A DNA stretch of 59,519 nucleotides, from positions 1-59,519 of the forward strand of contig DKFC01000031.1 in the NCBI GenBank assembly GCA_002452745.1, given 5' to 3'. Below are positions 25,010 through 33,393 of this stretch, piece by piece. The DNA comes from Firmicutes bacterium UBA6806. Lineage in GTDB: Bacteria > Bacillota > Clostridia > Peptostreptococcales > Acidaminobacteraceae. Within the stretch, counting starts at the first letter, position 1. Each line of letters opens with the position of its first letter. The notes beneath the pieces are model-generated. The model saw only the letters and a list, made by a program, of their open reading frames with translations. It had not been told where the DNA came from and made no database searches. A program made the translations under genes and the position numbers.

Positions 25010-26200
25010 TTAAATCAATCGCTTAGTCACTGATTTCATGTTGTCTATTTTTAAGTGATAAAACCAGTCTGTCAAATCCAGCATAAAGTGTCTATGATGT
25101 TCAATTGCCTTTGAAAAAACTTGTAGATAGTCCATGATTAATGCATCATCCAGTCCCTTTCTCGATATAGCCAACCCAACCAATTGCCTTTTTATTAAGA
25201 TAAACCTGCACAACATCAGCAAATAGGCGTGAAAAGTCCATTCTGCCTCTGTAAACGGAAACAGAGATTTAAACATGTGATTTGAAAAGAAGTTTTCAAT
25301 CACATGAATGCGCTCATCAAAATAGGGATCAAAATACTTGCTTTTCCCTGCGATAACCTCAACAATTCCCATGCCGTCAATTGCTGCTTCCGCCTCATTC
25401 ACATAGCTCAAATACCGCTTTGATTCAATGGTTCTATCTGGGTTCAAGAGTGCGAGAATATCCTTTGAGACCTCCAGTGTCTTTACGCTGAAATGCATTG
25501 GCGTCTTGAGGGATTGAGACTCGTACTTTTTGCTTCGCTGTGCATCCATCAATCTAGTGATATTCTGCTTTCCACTGACATTTGTCAAACTGAACACAAA
25601 TGCCCCAACCTCTTTAAATCGCTCATCAATGGGCAATAACCTATTTTGCATTATATCCATACAAATCCACCTGATTTTAAGGAGCATTTCCACAGGCGTC
25701 CCCTTGTAGACATCATCCTTTGTCATGACGTCAAATCCCACCATGACTTCTCTGGCGTCTGACTGCTCAATGATTTCAAAGGATAGCCCCTCGCTACACT
25801 TAACCATTATCTCCGCTATCTCAGGACATGAAACAGACGCAGAGACCTCCAGTTTCCCATCAACTCGATTATACATTCTCGGAAACTGATTGCAGACATT
25901 TGAAAGGTAGGCTTCACCATATTCGCATTGAATTTTACACAGATTTTTCTCATTTAAAAAAGGACATCTATGCGACTTTGTCAAGGATACAACTGCGAAA
26001 TCCACCGCTTCATCATAACAGTCAGGATTTTCATGTACATGCTCTTCCATGATTGATTTAAGGGGCTCTGAGCCCACCTTTTCATACTTTTCATATGTTG
26101 TTTTGTCAATGTCCACAGCCCAACCGATACAACAGTTGTCCTTACAGCTTGACCCTATACATTTAAACGACTTCAAATAACTTGGACTTAATACTTTCAT
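25010..26200 (-). CDS. fliB: FliB-like flagellin lysine-N-methylase
   Basis: A 396-residue protein of the FliB family, whose founding member methylates lysines of flagellin in Salmonella. It shows the N-terminal cysteine cluster Cys14, Cys19, Cys23, Cys24 (CIGSSCKDNCCIGW) and a second cluster around HRCPFLNEKNLCKIQCEYG, probably a metal or Fe-S site. ATG at 26200 follows GGGAAGTTTG. No flagellar gene is in the window, so the target protein cannot be named from context. Related clostridial copies are often outside flagellar loci. Confidence 0.85.
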   Translation of the reverse strand: MKVLSPSYLKSFKCIGSSCKDNCCIGWAVDIDKTTYEKYEKVGSEPLKSIMEEHVHENPDCYDEAVDFAVVSLTKSHRCPFLNEKNLCKIQCEYGEAYLSNVCNQFPRMYNRVDGKLEVSASVSCPEIAEIMVKCSEGLSFEIIEQSDAREVMVGFDVMTKDDVYKGTPVEMLLKIRWICMDIMQNRLLPIDERFKEVGAFVFSLTNVSGKQNITRLMDAQRSKKYESQSLKTPMHFSVKTLEVSKDILALLNPDRTIESKRYLSYVNEAEAAIDGMGIVEVIAGKSKYFDPYFDERIHVIENFFSNHMFKSLFPFTEAEWTFHAYLLMLCRFILIKRQLVGLAISRKGLDDALIMDYLQVFSKAIEHHRHFMLDLTDWFYHLKIDNMKSVTKRLI

Positions 26201-26263
26201 CAAACTTCCCTTACTCTCAAATCTTTTACCCCATCAGCGCCTTGTGCTGTTATTGGCAACTTT

Positions 26264-27373
26264 CTATAAACAACACATTGGAATCCAGCCGTATTCATGC
26301 TTGTATTTTACAAATGCATACGCTCCGTAAGCATCTATATACCGCACTTTATCGCCAACCTTCAACCTATGAATTTTAAAAATGTAATCATCATTGCAGT
26401 AATGTCCTGCATCCGATTCACTGATGAACTCGTTCTTAACGAGCCCCACTTCTCCACATGACGTCTTTTTACAGAGCGAAAACTCTGGCAACTTTTCGAT
26501 GACTTCGATTCGATTGTCATCCCACATCACTTTAAATGGGGGCTGTGTTCTCAGGTGCAACTCCAGCATAGACTCATCAAACTGCTTTACTTCCCGCTCA
26601 GTCAAATCATCTGAATAAAACGTTGAGTACTCGAAGTGTTCTCCCTCTTTCTCAATGACTAGGCAATTTACTTGGCCATGCCACTTCACACTGTAACCGC
26701 CATCCAAACACAGAATTTTGGCTGGAAAATCCAAAATTGGATTGCCTTGAAGTCTGTCATCTATATAGTTGAGAACTGGCCAGTGACCCACCACCACCGT
26801 TTTATCAAGTTCGTGTCCCGTTTCATAAAAGGCTGGATAAGCCAGCAACGTCTTCCGTTCTATTACCTCTTCCGATTCAATCCCTGCGTGGACAAATATA
26901 AATGGCGGTGCCACCAATCCCCAAGGCAATTGTTTTAAAAAGTCCAGCTCATAAGAATATGCCTCTTGCAAATGAGCCTGCACCGTTTCCCCTGAGACTT
27001 TTGTCTTTTTAAGGTCCACCCCACAGGATTTTTCATATAAATCTGCAATTAGAGAAGGATAACTTACTTTCTGAATATAATCATGAATCATCTCTGCGCG
27101 TTCTTCTTGGGTAATCATCTGATGAACAAATGATTCACAGTTTCCAGATAGTATATAGGTGTTTTCCCTCTCGTTTAATAGAATGGCCCGATACAGCATT
27201 TGCAAATTCTGAGGCCCCTTTTCTATAAAATCACCCAGTAAAATGAGCATGTCCTCATCACAAAGACCCACTTTATCCAGTAGATGATCTAAATGTTCAA
27301 GTCCGCCGTGAATATCGCTTATAACAATTATCCTCTGCTTATCTTTCAGAGTTGTTTTCAATAGTTTATTCAA
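26264..27373 (-). CDS. Metallophosphoesterase with C-terminal SH3-like region
   Basis: A 369-residue protein. The calcineurin-like phosphatase core (about 10-230) shows DIHG (20-23), GDFIEKGP (about 47-54), GNCE and VVGHWPV, the metal-binding motifs of PrpA/ApaH-type phosphatases. The C-terminal KVGDKVRYIDAYGAYAFVKYK...YGWIP resembles a short SH3-like domain, which is unusual for this family. There is no ATG; TTG at 27373 follows GAGGT by about 9 nt. The substrate may be a phosphoprotein or a dinucleoside polyphosphate. It lies 88 bp downstream of glnS. Confidence 0.85.
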   Translation of the reverse strand: MNKLLKTTLKDKQRIIVISDIHGGLEHLDHLLDKVGLCDEDMLILLGDFIEKGPQNLQMLYRAILLNERENTYILSGNCESFVHQMITQEERAEMIHDYIQKVSYPSLIADLYEKSCGVDLKKTKVSGETVQAHLQEAYSYELDFLKQLPWGLVAPPFIFVHAGIESEEVIERKTLLAYPAFYETGHELDKTVVVGHWPVLNYIDDRLQGNPILDFPAKILCLDGGYSVKWHGQVNCLVIEKEGEHFEYSTFYSDDLTEREVKQFDESMLELHLRTQPPFKVMWDDNRIEVIEKLPEFSLCKKTSCGEVGLVKNEFISESDAGHYCNDDYIFKIHRLKVGDKVRYIDAYGAYAFVKYKHEYGWIPMCCL

Positions 27374-27461
27374 TTCTCTTTACCTCACATCAAGTTGATT
27401 ATAGCATAATTTCCGATCCATAATACATGAAACTCAATGGAATTTGATAAAAAATATCGTT

Positions 27462-29108
27462 TCAATAAGAACTTTTCAGCGGGACAATTCGATTAAAGAC
27501 AACTCGGCCCGTTTCACTTCGGTTATAATCCACACTGAAATAGCCATGTCTCATAAATTGAAACTTATCTTCTGCCATGACAGTTGACAGAGATAACTCC
27601 CCAAAGCAAGTTTTAAGAACGTTTCTAGAGTTCGGATTTATCTTTTCATCCCATGATAATTCCTTGATTTTTGCAATTTCATCTGATTCAAACAGCCGCT
27701 CAAATAACACCGTTTCAAATGCCGCATTTTCAGTTGCATGAACCCAGTGAATAGTGCCTTTCACTTTTCGACCATTAAAGCCAGAACCGCTCTTAGTCTC
27801 TGGATCATAAGTGCATCTCAGCTCAACTATATGTCCATGTTCATCTTTAATAACGCTGTGGCATTTGATAAAATAAGCACCTTTTAACCTTACCTCTCCG
27901 CCTGTGGTCAATCGCTTAAACCCTTTAACAGGCACCTCTAAAAAATCATCTGCTTCGATATAAATCTCCCTCCCAAAGGGCAGTTCTCGACTTCCAAGCA
28001 AGTCATTTTCCGAGTTGTATTCAACTTTGAGCCATTCCAGTTCACTTTCTGGATAATTCTCTATCACCACTTTTAGTGGATTTAAAACCGCCATGACGCT
28101 CTTTACCTTTGCCTTTAAATCATGCCTCAGGCAATGATCTAACATTGAAATATCCACTGTGCTCTGATCTTTGGATACGCCAAGCGATCTGATAAAATCT
28201 CCAATGGCCTCACGTGTGTAGCCACGTCGTCTCAGGCCTTTAATCGTAGGCATTCGAGGATCATCCCATCCACTTACATGTTTTCCCGCTACAAGCTCCT
28301 TCAGATACCGCTTGCTTGTGACGACGCCAGTCATATTCATGCGACCGAACTCCCTTTGTCTCGGCGGTTCTTCAAACGAGAGTGCCTCTAAAACCCAGTC
28401 GTAAAGGGGCCTATGATTTCTAAACTCAATTGAACACAGAGAATGCGTCACCCCTTCGTAAGCGTCTTGTAACGGGTGTGCAAAGTCATACATGGGATAG
28501 ATACACCATTTGTCACCTGTTCTATAATGTTCAGCATGAATAATTCTATAAATGACGGGATCTCTCATATTTAGATTTGATGATGTCATGTCTATTTTCG
28601 CCCTAAGTGTCTTCTCACCATTTTCATATTTTCCCGCCCTCATAGCTTCGAAGAGCTTCAAATTTTCTTCTGGACTACGCTCTCTATAAGGGCTGTTTTC
28701 TCCTGATTCAGTCAGTGTGCCTCTGGTTTCTCTCAGTTCATCAGCCCCCAAATCGCAGACATAGGCTTTCCCCATTTTAATCAGCTTCACCGCACAGTCA
28801 TATATAAATTCGGAGTAGTCCGAACCAAAATAAATCCTGCTTTCATCTAACCACCCCATCCATTTCATATCTTCAATAATGGCGTTTACATACTCCATAT
28901 CCTCCTTCAGCGGATTGGTGTCATCAAATCTGAGGTTGAAGTTCCCATCAAACTTCTTTGCGGCAAAGTAGCTAAAATGAATTGCATATAAGCTCCCAAC
29001 ATGCAAATAACCATTGGGTTCAGGGGGAAATCTCGTACAAATCGTACGGCTAAAAACACCTTCTTCTTTGTCAGTTTCAATCATCTTGTGAATATAATTA
29101 TCATCCAT
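27462..29108 (-). CDS. glnS: Glutaminyl-tRNA synthetase
   Basis: A 548-residue class I synthetase that charges tRNA-Gln directly. The HIGH-type motif is PEPNGYLHVGS (29-39) and the KMSKS-type motif is VVTSKR (262-267). The C-terminal anticodon-binding beta-barrel domains (about 335-540) are present. Many clostridia use the Glu-tRNA(Gln) amidotransferase route, so a free-standing GlnRS is informative about this organism. GGAGGCGCGTT precedes the ATG. A T-box leader lies upstream, so expression responds to uncharged tRNA. Confidence 0.96.
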   Translation of the reverse strand: MDDNYIHKMIETDKEEGVFSRTICTRFPPEPNGYLHVGSLYAIHFSYFAAKKFDGNFNLRFDDTNPLKEDMEYVNAIIEDMKWMGWLDESRIYFGSDYSEFIYDCAVKLIKMGKAYVCDLGADELRETRGTLTESGENSPYRERSPEENLKLFEAMRAGKYENGEKTLRAKIDMTSSNLNMRDPVIYRIIHAEHYRTGDKWCIYPMYDFAHPLQDAYEGVTHSLCSIEFRNHRPLYDWVLEALSFEEPPRQREFGRMNMTGVVTSKRYLKELVAGKHVSGWDDPRMPTIKGLRRRGYTREAIGDFIRSLGVSKDQSTVDISMLDHCLRHDLKAKVKSVMAVLNPLKVVIENYPESELEWLKVEYNSENDLLGSRELPFGREIYIEADDFLEVPVKGFKRLTTGGEVRLKGAYFIKCHSVIKDEHGHIVELRCTYDPETKSGSGFNGRKVKGTIHWVHATENAAFETVLFERLFESDEIAKIKELSWDEKINPNSRNVLKTCFGELSLSTVMAEDKFQFMRHGYFSVDYNRSETGRVVFNRIVPLKSSY

Positions 29109-29140
29109 AACGCGCCTCCATATCTATTTGTCTTGATAGC

Positions 29141-29424
29141 GGCATAAAAAAAACACCCTCCCTCAAGTTCTCACCTGAGGGCGAATGTTTATCGCGTTGC
29201 CACCTCTATTTATCCGTTCTTCACAAAACAGACCTCATCGGGTACACTTTTGATACCCTAGCCCTATAACAGGAGCACCTGTCGCAGCATCACCTAGTGG
29301 ATCCGTGCGAAGCTCAGAGGCTTGGTTCAGTAACGTCGCAATCCCCGTTTCCAGCGTCTAGGGGTCTCTATCATCGTTCGTGTTACCTACTCTTCTCTTC
29401 ATAGCTCATCATTTACTTTAAATT
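29141..29424 (-). promoter_or_regulatory. T-box leader of glnS with terminator
   Basis: On the minus strand the leader shows the T-box core AGAGGTGGCAACGCG, then CGCCCTCAGGTGAGAAC and a terminator (CCCTCA / TGAGGG) with TTTTTTTT ending near 29146. A stem I with GAAGAGAAGAGTAGGTAAC ... GTTACTGAACCAAGCC lies upstream. A CAA triplet at 29324-29322 is a fitting glutamine specifier, but I could not fold the RNA to confirm it. Uncharged tRNA-Gln should stabilise the antiterminator. Confidence 0.85.
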
Positions 29425-29430
29425 GTAATT

Positions 29431-29459
29431 AGAATAGCACAGTCTATTTTGTCCGTCAA
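29431..29459 (-). promoter_or_regulatory. Sigma-A promoter of the T-box-glnS unit
   Basis: TTGACG (29459-29454), a 17-nt spacer and TATTCT (29436-29431) on the minus strand, placing the start near 29424. Confidence 0.7.
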
Positions 29460-29464
29460 GTTCT

Positions 29465-29516
29465 TTCGACCAATTGAGCGCATCATTTATCCATTCGACC
29501 AATTGAGTACATCATT
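29465..29516. repeat. Two direct repeats of 23 bp upstream of the YfjL-like gene
   Basis: TTCGACCAATTGAG..CATCATT occurs at 29465-29487 and 29494-29516, 21 of 23 bases identical, with a 29-bp period. It lies between the divergent glnS T-box promoter and the promoter of the plus-strand gene. A regulator-binding pair is inferred. Confidence 0.75.
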
Positions 29517-29555
29517 CTAATGGAATATTAACTTTCACTCCCAAAAGGCATAAGA

Positions 29556-29561
29556 TATAAT
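29556..29561 (+). promoter_or_regulatory. Promoter -10 box of the YfjL-like gene
   Basis: TATAAT at 29556-29561; the -35 (TTTCAC near 29533-29538, 17-nt spacer) is weak, so activation via the direct repeats just upstream is plausible. Confidence 0.5.
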
Positions 29562-29587
29562 AAACCTTGAGTAAGGAAGGAGTCCAT

Positions 29588-30424
29588 ATGAAAAATTTTA
29601 CAACGATTCTCATCGGCCTTTTGCTAACCGCTTTTTTAACAGTGACCCTTATCTTCGCCAATGGCTTTTTCGGAAATCCCATTTCCAAAGCAATTGTAAA
29701 TTATAAGGTCAAGGGCTACATCAGCACTACCTATCCAGACCTGAATCTACAAGTTGAAAAAGCACAGTATAATTTTAAATTCTCAAGCTACTCGGTGAAC
29801 GCTTATTCGCCATCTAGTTTAGATACACATTTTAATATTTATTTTGACAGCTATGGCAATGTGGAAAGAGATGACTACGACTCCTATGTTCTCGGAAAAT
29901 TCAACACGAGAAGTCGCTTAGAAGACAGCTACCGCAACTTGACAGATGCCGTCTTTGACTCCGATTCATTTCCATATGACACCTACCTTTGTTTTGGAGA
30001 ACTGACAACACTTCAAGATTCTATTTCTGAAGAAGACGAAATTCTTGGACTTCCTCAACACGGATACGATTTAGACGCAATCGAACTCGATGGTGACTAT
30101 GATATCAAGCAACTTGGAAAGACCGCTGGACAGTTGGTTTTTTATACCGAATCTGAAGACCGATCTGTTGACAATGCCGTTAAAATTTTAAACAATGTCA
30201 AACAGATTTTTGACGAAGCTGACGTGCCTTTTTGCACAATTTCCTTTGTCCTTGAAATGCCTCGTGACATCCGAAAAGAGCAGGGCATTGTAGGTGGAAC
30301 TGACGAATTCAGAGTAAAGTCGTTTCCCTATAGCGAAATCGGAAGCGAACAATTCAAAGAAAAGCTCATCGAGGCCAATCAAAAGTTGATGGATTACTAT
30401 GCCATTCTAGATTCCCAGAAGTAA
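29588..30424 (+). CDS. YfjL-like membrane-anchored protein
   Basis: A 278-residue protein with one N-terminal hydrophobic segment (about residues 5-24), a short NPISKAIVNYKVKGYISTTYPDL stretch, and a hydrophilic extracytoplasmic domain. The N-terminal pattern (small anchor, GNPISK..., YPDL) resembles the YfjL-like N-terminal domain of Bacillus proteins of unknown function. The ATG at 29588 follows AAGGAAGGAGTCCAT. It is a single-gene plus-strand unit among minus-strand genes. Function is not known. Confidence 0.8.
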   Translation: MKNFTTILIGLLLTAFLTVTLIFANGFFGNPISKAIVNYKVKGYISTTYPDLNLQVEKAQYNFKFSSYSVNAYSPSSLDTHFNIYFDSYGNVERDDYDSYVLGKFNTRSRLEDSYRNLTDAVFDSDSFPYDTYLCFGELTTLQDSISEEDEILGLPQHGYDLDAIELDGDYDIKQLGKTAGQLVFYTESEDRSVDNAVKILNNVKQIFDEADVPFCTISFVLEMPRDIRKEQGIVGGTDEFRVKSFPYSEIGSEQFKEKLIEANQKLMDYYAILDSQK

Positions 30425-30456
30425 TGCATGAATCACTTGTCAAAACGCCGAACCGC

Positions 30457-31002
30457 TTAAGCTCTATCTCTCTCCGAGCGAATGAGGGCATAGACGCATC
30501 TGTCTATAAAGTGGCCTCGGTGTTTTGCCGCTTTTCTAAGGACACCCTCTCTTGTAAAGCCGCACTTTTCAAGCACTCTAATTGAAGCGGCGTTCTCAAT
30601 ATCCACGTGGGCGTAAATTCTCTCCAAATTCAGCGTTTCAAATCCATATGTCAACAATAGCTTTACGGCCTCACTTGCAATGCCTTGGCCTTGATAAGCT
30701 CTTGAAATCCAGTAACCGATTTCTCCATGACAATGCTCAAAATCAAGGTGCGCAAATGAGGCAACGCCTATCATCTTTCCAGTTGCCTTTTCAAATACAG
30801 CCATTTCAAGTGTTGAGTGCTCTTTATCTGTTTTCTCCAAGAATTTCATAAAGCGAACGCCATCTTCACGCGTGTAAGGATAGGGCACATACAACATAAA
30901 CCGCGTCATGACCTCGTCGTTTAAATGCAGTTCAAAAAACTCTGCTGTGGCATTTTCCACTAGTTTTTTTAGATAGACTCGATTGCCGTTTATTTGAATC
31001 AT
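30457..31002 (-). CDS. GNAT acetyltransferase, RimJ/RimL type
   Basis: A 181-residue acetyl-CoA-dependent N-acetyltransferase. The pyrophosphate-binding loop YQGQGIASEAV (about 112-122) and the conserved NAASIRVLEKCGF near residue 145 are clear. The RimJ/RimL branch acetylates ribosomal or other N termini and also small amines; the substrate is open. The ATG directly follows the stop of the MocR regulator gene, with GGGGGGAAGAATAG as SD, so the two are co-transcribed. Confidence 0.92.
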   Translation of the reverse strand: MIQINGNRVYLKKLVENATAEFFELHLNDEVMTRFMLYVPYPYTREDGVRFMKFLEKTDKEHSTLEMAVFEKATGKMIGVASFAHLDFEHCHGEIGYWISRAYQGQGIASEAVKLLLTYGFETLNLERIYAHVDIENAASIRVLEKCGFTREGVLRKAAKHRGHFIDRCVYALIRSERDRA

Positions 31003-32460
31003 CTATTCTTCCCCCCTCTTTAAGTTCATTGCTAAATCCGTTCTCTCTTTTAAGATTGAGTTCAATCTGCTTAACCCCAGTCTTATCTGCTCCACAGTCA
31101 AATGCCCATATCCCAAGATGAGCATCTCTTCATAGCTAACTAGGCCATCGGCATATTCCGAGACCGATTTCACATAAATTCCCGCTGATAAAATTTTAGC
31201 CATAAGTGCCTCATCAAATTGTATGCCTTTAAACTGCACCACCACATGAAGTCCTGTTTTTACACCCCATATTTCAATTTCATCATCAAAGATTGCCTTT
31301 AGACTTTGTATCAGTACTTCTCTCTTTTCCATATAAAGGCGTTTTGCCGATAAAATATGTCGCTCAAAATACCCCTCCTTTATAAACAGGGTCATGGCCT
31401 TTTGCTCTAAAATAGAATTGTGAACATCCAAATACGTCCTCGTGTAAATCCACATCTCGTGCAATGCCTTTGGCAGAATTGCAAACCCAATTCTCAGAGA
31501 TGGAAAAACCGTTTTGCTAAAAGAACCCAAGTAAATAACCGTTTCTGGAGCAAGTGAGTGCAACGAACTGACTGGCTGCCCTGAGTAGTTGAATTCACTA
31601 TCATAATCATCTTCAATGATATAGTATTGGTTTTCACAAGCATGTCGGATTAAATCAAGCCTCCTTTTAATAGGCAAAACGCCTCCAAGTGGAAATTGAT
31701 GCGATGGCGTTGTCACGAGTCCCTTTAGGCCTATAGACTTCAATGGTTCTACTGTTAGTGGCTCTGTTTCAATTCCCTCACGATCCACATCCAGTTGCAG
31801 AATTGACGCACCCCTCTGCTTAAAGATGGCTTTGACAGCTGGATGCGATGGCGATTCTATGGCGACCTTGTCTCCAGAGGTAACAAGCATGTCTGCCAGT
31901 ACATTTAAACTATGAGTTGTCCCATTGGTTATGAAAATATCTGAGGGAGAAATCAACATCCCACGACTCCTAAAAAGCCACTTGGATATTTCTTCACACA
32001 GTGGAGAATACCCTCTGGCGCTCTGATACTCCAGATCAGTTGCTTCAAGTTCTCCTGAGGCCTGTCTTATAAGTTTATGCCACCGTTTTCGATCGAAGTG
32101 TTCTATGTCAGGTTTTCCAGTTTCAAATCGAACATCATACCGCTTCATTTCACCATGTGGAACGTCTTTTTTTCTCATTAGATTTTGCATTGGCTCATCA
32201 ATTCCCTCTGCCACACGAGATACCTTCCCCTGCTCCGTAAGAATATACCCTTCCGCAAGCAGCATTTCATAGGCCTCTGTGACTGTATTTCTAGAAGTTC
32301 CAAGCACCTTTGCAAAGGCTCTCGTCGATGGAAGTTTCTCACCTGACCGCATGTTGCCCGTTCTAATTTCTTTAGAGATAGCCTCAAACAGCTGTCTAGA
32401 CAGCGAGATGGGCAACTGTTTATCTAAAATAATCTTTTTATCATACATCTTATCAAGCAT
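31003..32460 (-). CDS. MocR/PdxR-type GntR regulator with aminotransferase domain
   Basis: A 485-residue fusion of a GntR winged helix (about 10-80; TRAFAKVLGTSRNTVTEAYEML) and a class I aminotransferase-like domain that binds pyridoxal phosphate at Lys316 (GSFSKT), with Asp284/Asp285 nearby. Such proteins sense PLP or an amino compound and often activate a divergent gene. Here the divergent gene encodes a B3/4-domain protein, not pdxST, so this is probably not PdxR itself. ATG at 32460 is used; AAAGG lies about 9 nt upstream and a TTG precedes it. Confidence 0.92.
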   Translation of the reverse strand: MLDKMYDKKIILDKQLPISLSRQLFEAISKEIRTGNMRSGEKLPSTRAFAKVLGTSRNTVTEAYEMLLAEGYILTEQGKVSRVAEGIDEPMQNLMRKKDVPHGEMKRYDVRFETGKPDIEHFDRKRWHKLIRQASGELEATDLEYQSARGYSPLCEEISKWLFRSRGMLISPSDIFITNGTTHSLNVLADMLVTSGDKVAIESPSHPAVKAIFKQRGASILQLDVDREGIETEPLTVEPLKSIGLKGLVTTPSHQFPLGGVLPIKRRLDLIRHACENQYYIIEDDYDSEFNYSGQPVSSLHSLAPETVIYLGSFSKTVFPSLRIGFAILPKALHEMWIYTRTYLDVHNSILEQKAMTLFIKEGYFERHILSAKRLYMEKREVLIQSLKAIFDDEIEIWGVKTGLHVVVQFKGIQFDEALMAKILSAGIYVKSVSEYADGLVSYEEMLILGYGHLTVEQIRLGLSRLNSILKERTDLAMNLKRGEE

Positions 32461-32512
32461 CAACTGGACCTTTAAAAAATGAGTTTACTGGCACTTCACG
32501 CATCCAGTATAG

Positions 32513-32550
32513 TTGATATAATTGTATCAAATACATGCCACCTGTACAAT
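32513..32550. promoter_or_regulatory. Mirror-image overlapping divergent promoters and operator
   Basis: Plus strand: TTGTAT (32522-32527), 17 nt, TACAAT (32545-32550). Minus strand: TTGTAC (32549-32544), 17 nt, TACAAT (32526-32521). The two promoters occupy the same 30 bp, each -10 lying in the other's -35. A dyad TTGATA-N6-TATCAA (32513-32530) overlaps them and is a plausible MocR-type binding site. Confidence 0.7.
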
Positions 32551-32593
32551 CAAGTGATTATAAACCATTGGCATATCTATTGGGAGGTCTATT

Positions 32594-33271
32594 ATGCAAA
32601 TACAAAAACACGTAAATTTCCACATATCAGTTGCTGTTTTAACGGTTGAAAATTTTTCAGTAACGGCATCACCTGAAATACTTCAACAGATGATGGCTTC
32701 CAAACTGGAAAACATTCTCGACAAGTTTAGCTCTTATTCCAGAAAACAGTTAAAAAAAATACCACCAATCAACTTATATTCCGATTTTTTCAGGAACTTT
32801 GGCTACAGTTATCCCGTACTGGCACAGCTCGAATCTGTTTTAAAATCACCTGAGACATTTGCGCGAAGTCTCCCACTTTTAGACATTTTATTCATTACTG
32901 AGCTGAGTTCCATGTTTCTCATGGCCTGTCATGACCTCGATACCCTCATCTCTCCGCTGACATTTTACAAATTAGACGACAATTCTGAGATGAAAACCTT
33001 AACCAGCATCACTCAAAGAGAGCTCTGCCTTGTATCCGGCGATTACTGTGCAGAAGATCAAATGGGCGTCATCACCAGTGTTTTAAAAGGACCAGATTAT
33101 AGAACAAAGGTTACAAAACAGACTAAAAATGCCCTCTATTATATTTACTATCCCAGCACCTCTCCAACTGATATTGAGACGAAACAGCTCTTGGACACTC
33201 TGGACGAACTGGAACAACTCTTAAAACAGCACTCCCCAGACTGCAAAATCACTCTCAAGGGTCTACTGTAA
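32594..33271 (+). CDS. B3/4 domain protein (PheT-like tRNA-binding domain)
   Basis: A 225-residue soluble protein made mostly of a B3/B4 domain, the tRNA/amino-acid editing domain of phenylalanyl-tRNA synthetase beta. The hallmark is the central block with ...PINLYSDFFRNFGYSYPVLAQLE... and the later LVSGDYCAEDQ segment. Stand-alone copies exist in Firmicutes and some are proposed to bind or edit mischarged substrates; the role here is unproven. GGGAGGTCTATT precedes the ATG. It is divergent from the MocR regulator, which probably controls it. Confidence 0.85.
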   Translation: MQIQKHVNFHISVAVLTVENFSVTASPEILQQMMASKLENILDKFSSYSRKQLKKIPPINLYSDFFRNFGYSYPVLAQLESVLKSPETFARSLPLLDILFITELSSMFLMACHDLDTLISPLTFYKLDDNSEMKTLTSITQRELCLVSGDYCAEDQMGVITSVLKGPDYRTKVTKQTKNALYYIYYPSTSPTDIETKQLLDTLDELEQLLKQHSPDCKITLKGLL

Positions 33272-33286
33272 CACTAAACTGGTGTT

Positions 33287-33346
33287 AAAAAAACTTCGGA
33301 CATCGAATCCTCTGTTTTTTGCCAGATTGCTTTGCAATGGCGTTAA
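33287..33346. repeat. Single copy of the dispersed ~60-bp repeat
   Basis: Plus strand AAAAAAACTTCGGACATCGA, ATCCTCTG, TTTTTT, GCCAGATTGCTTTGCAATGGCGTT, nearly the same as 15491-15548. It lies between the B3/4 gene end and the terminator of the gene at 34560. On the minus strand AGAGGATTCGATGTCCG reads as an SD plus ATG. Confidence 0.85.
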
Positions 33347-33347
33347 T

Positions 33348-33384
33348 AAAAAACCCCATAGATCAGAGAGTGTGATCTATGGGG
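33348..33384 (-). terminator. Terminator of the secreted HExxH protein gene
   Basis: CCCCATAGATCA / TGATCTATGGGG, a 12-bp perfect stem (33354-33365 with 33373-33384), followed on the minus strand by TTTTTTATTAACG. Confidence 0.85.
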
Positions 33385-33393
33385 GGCATTGTC

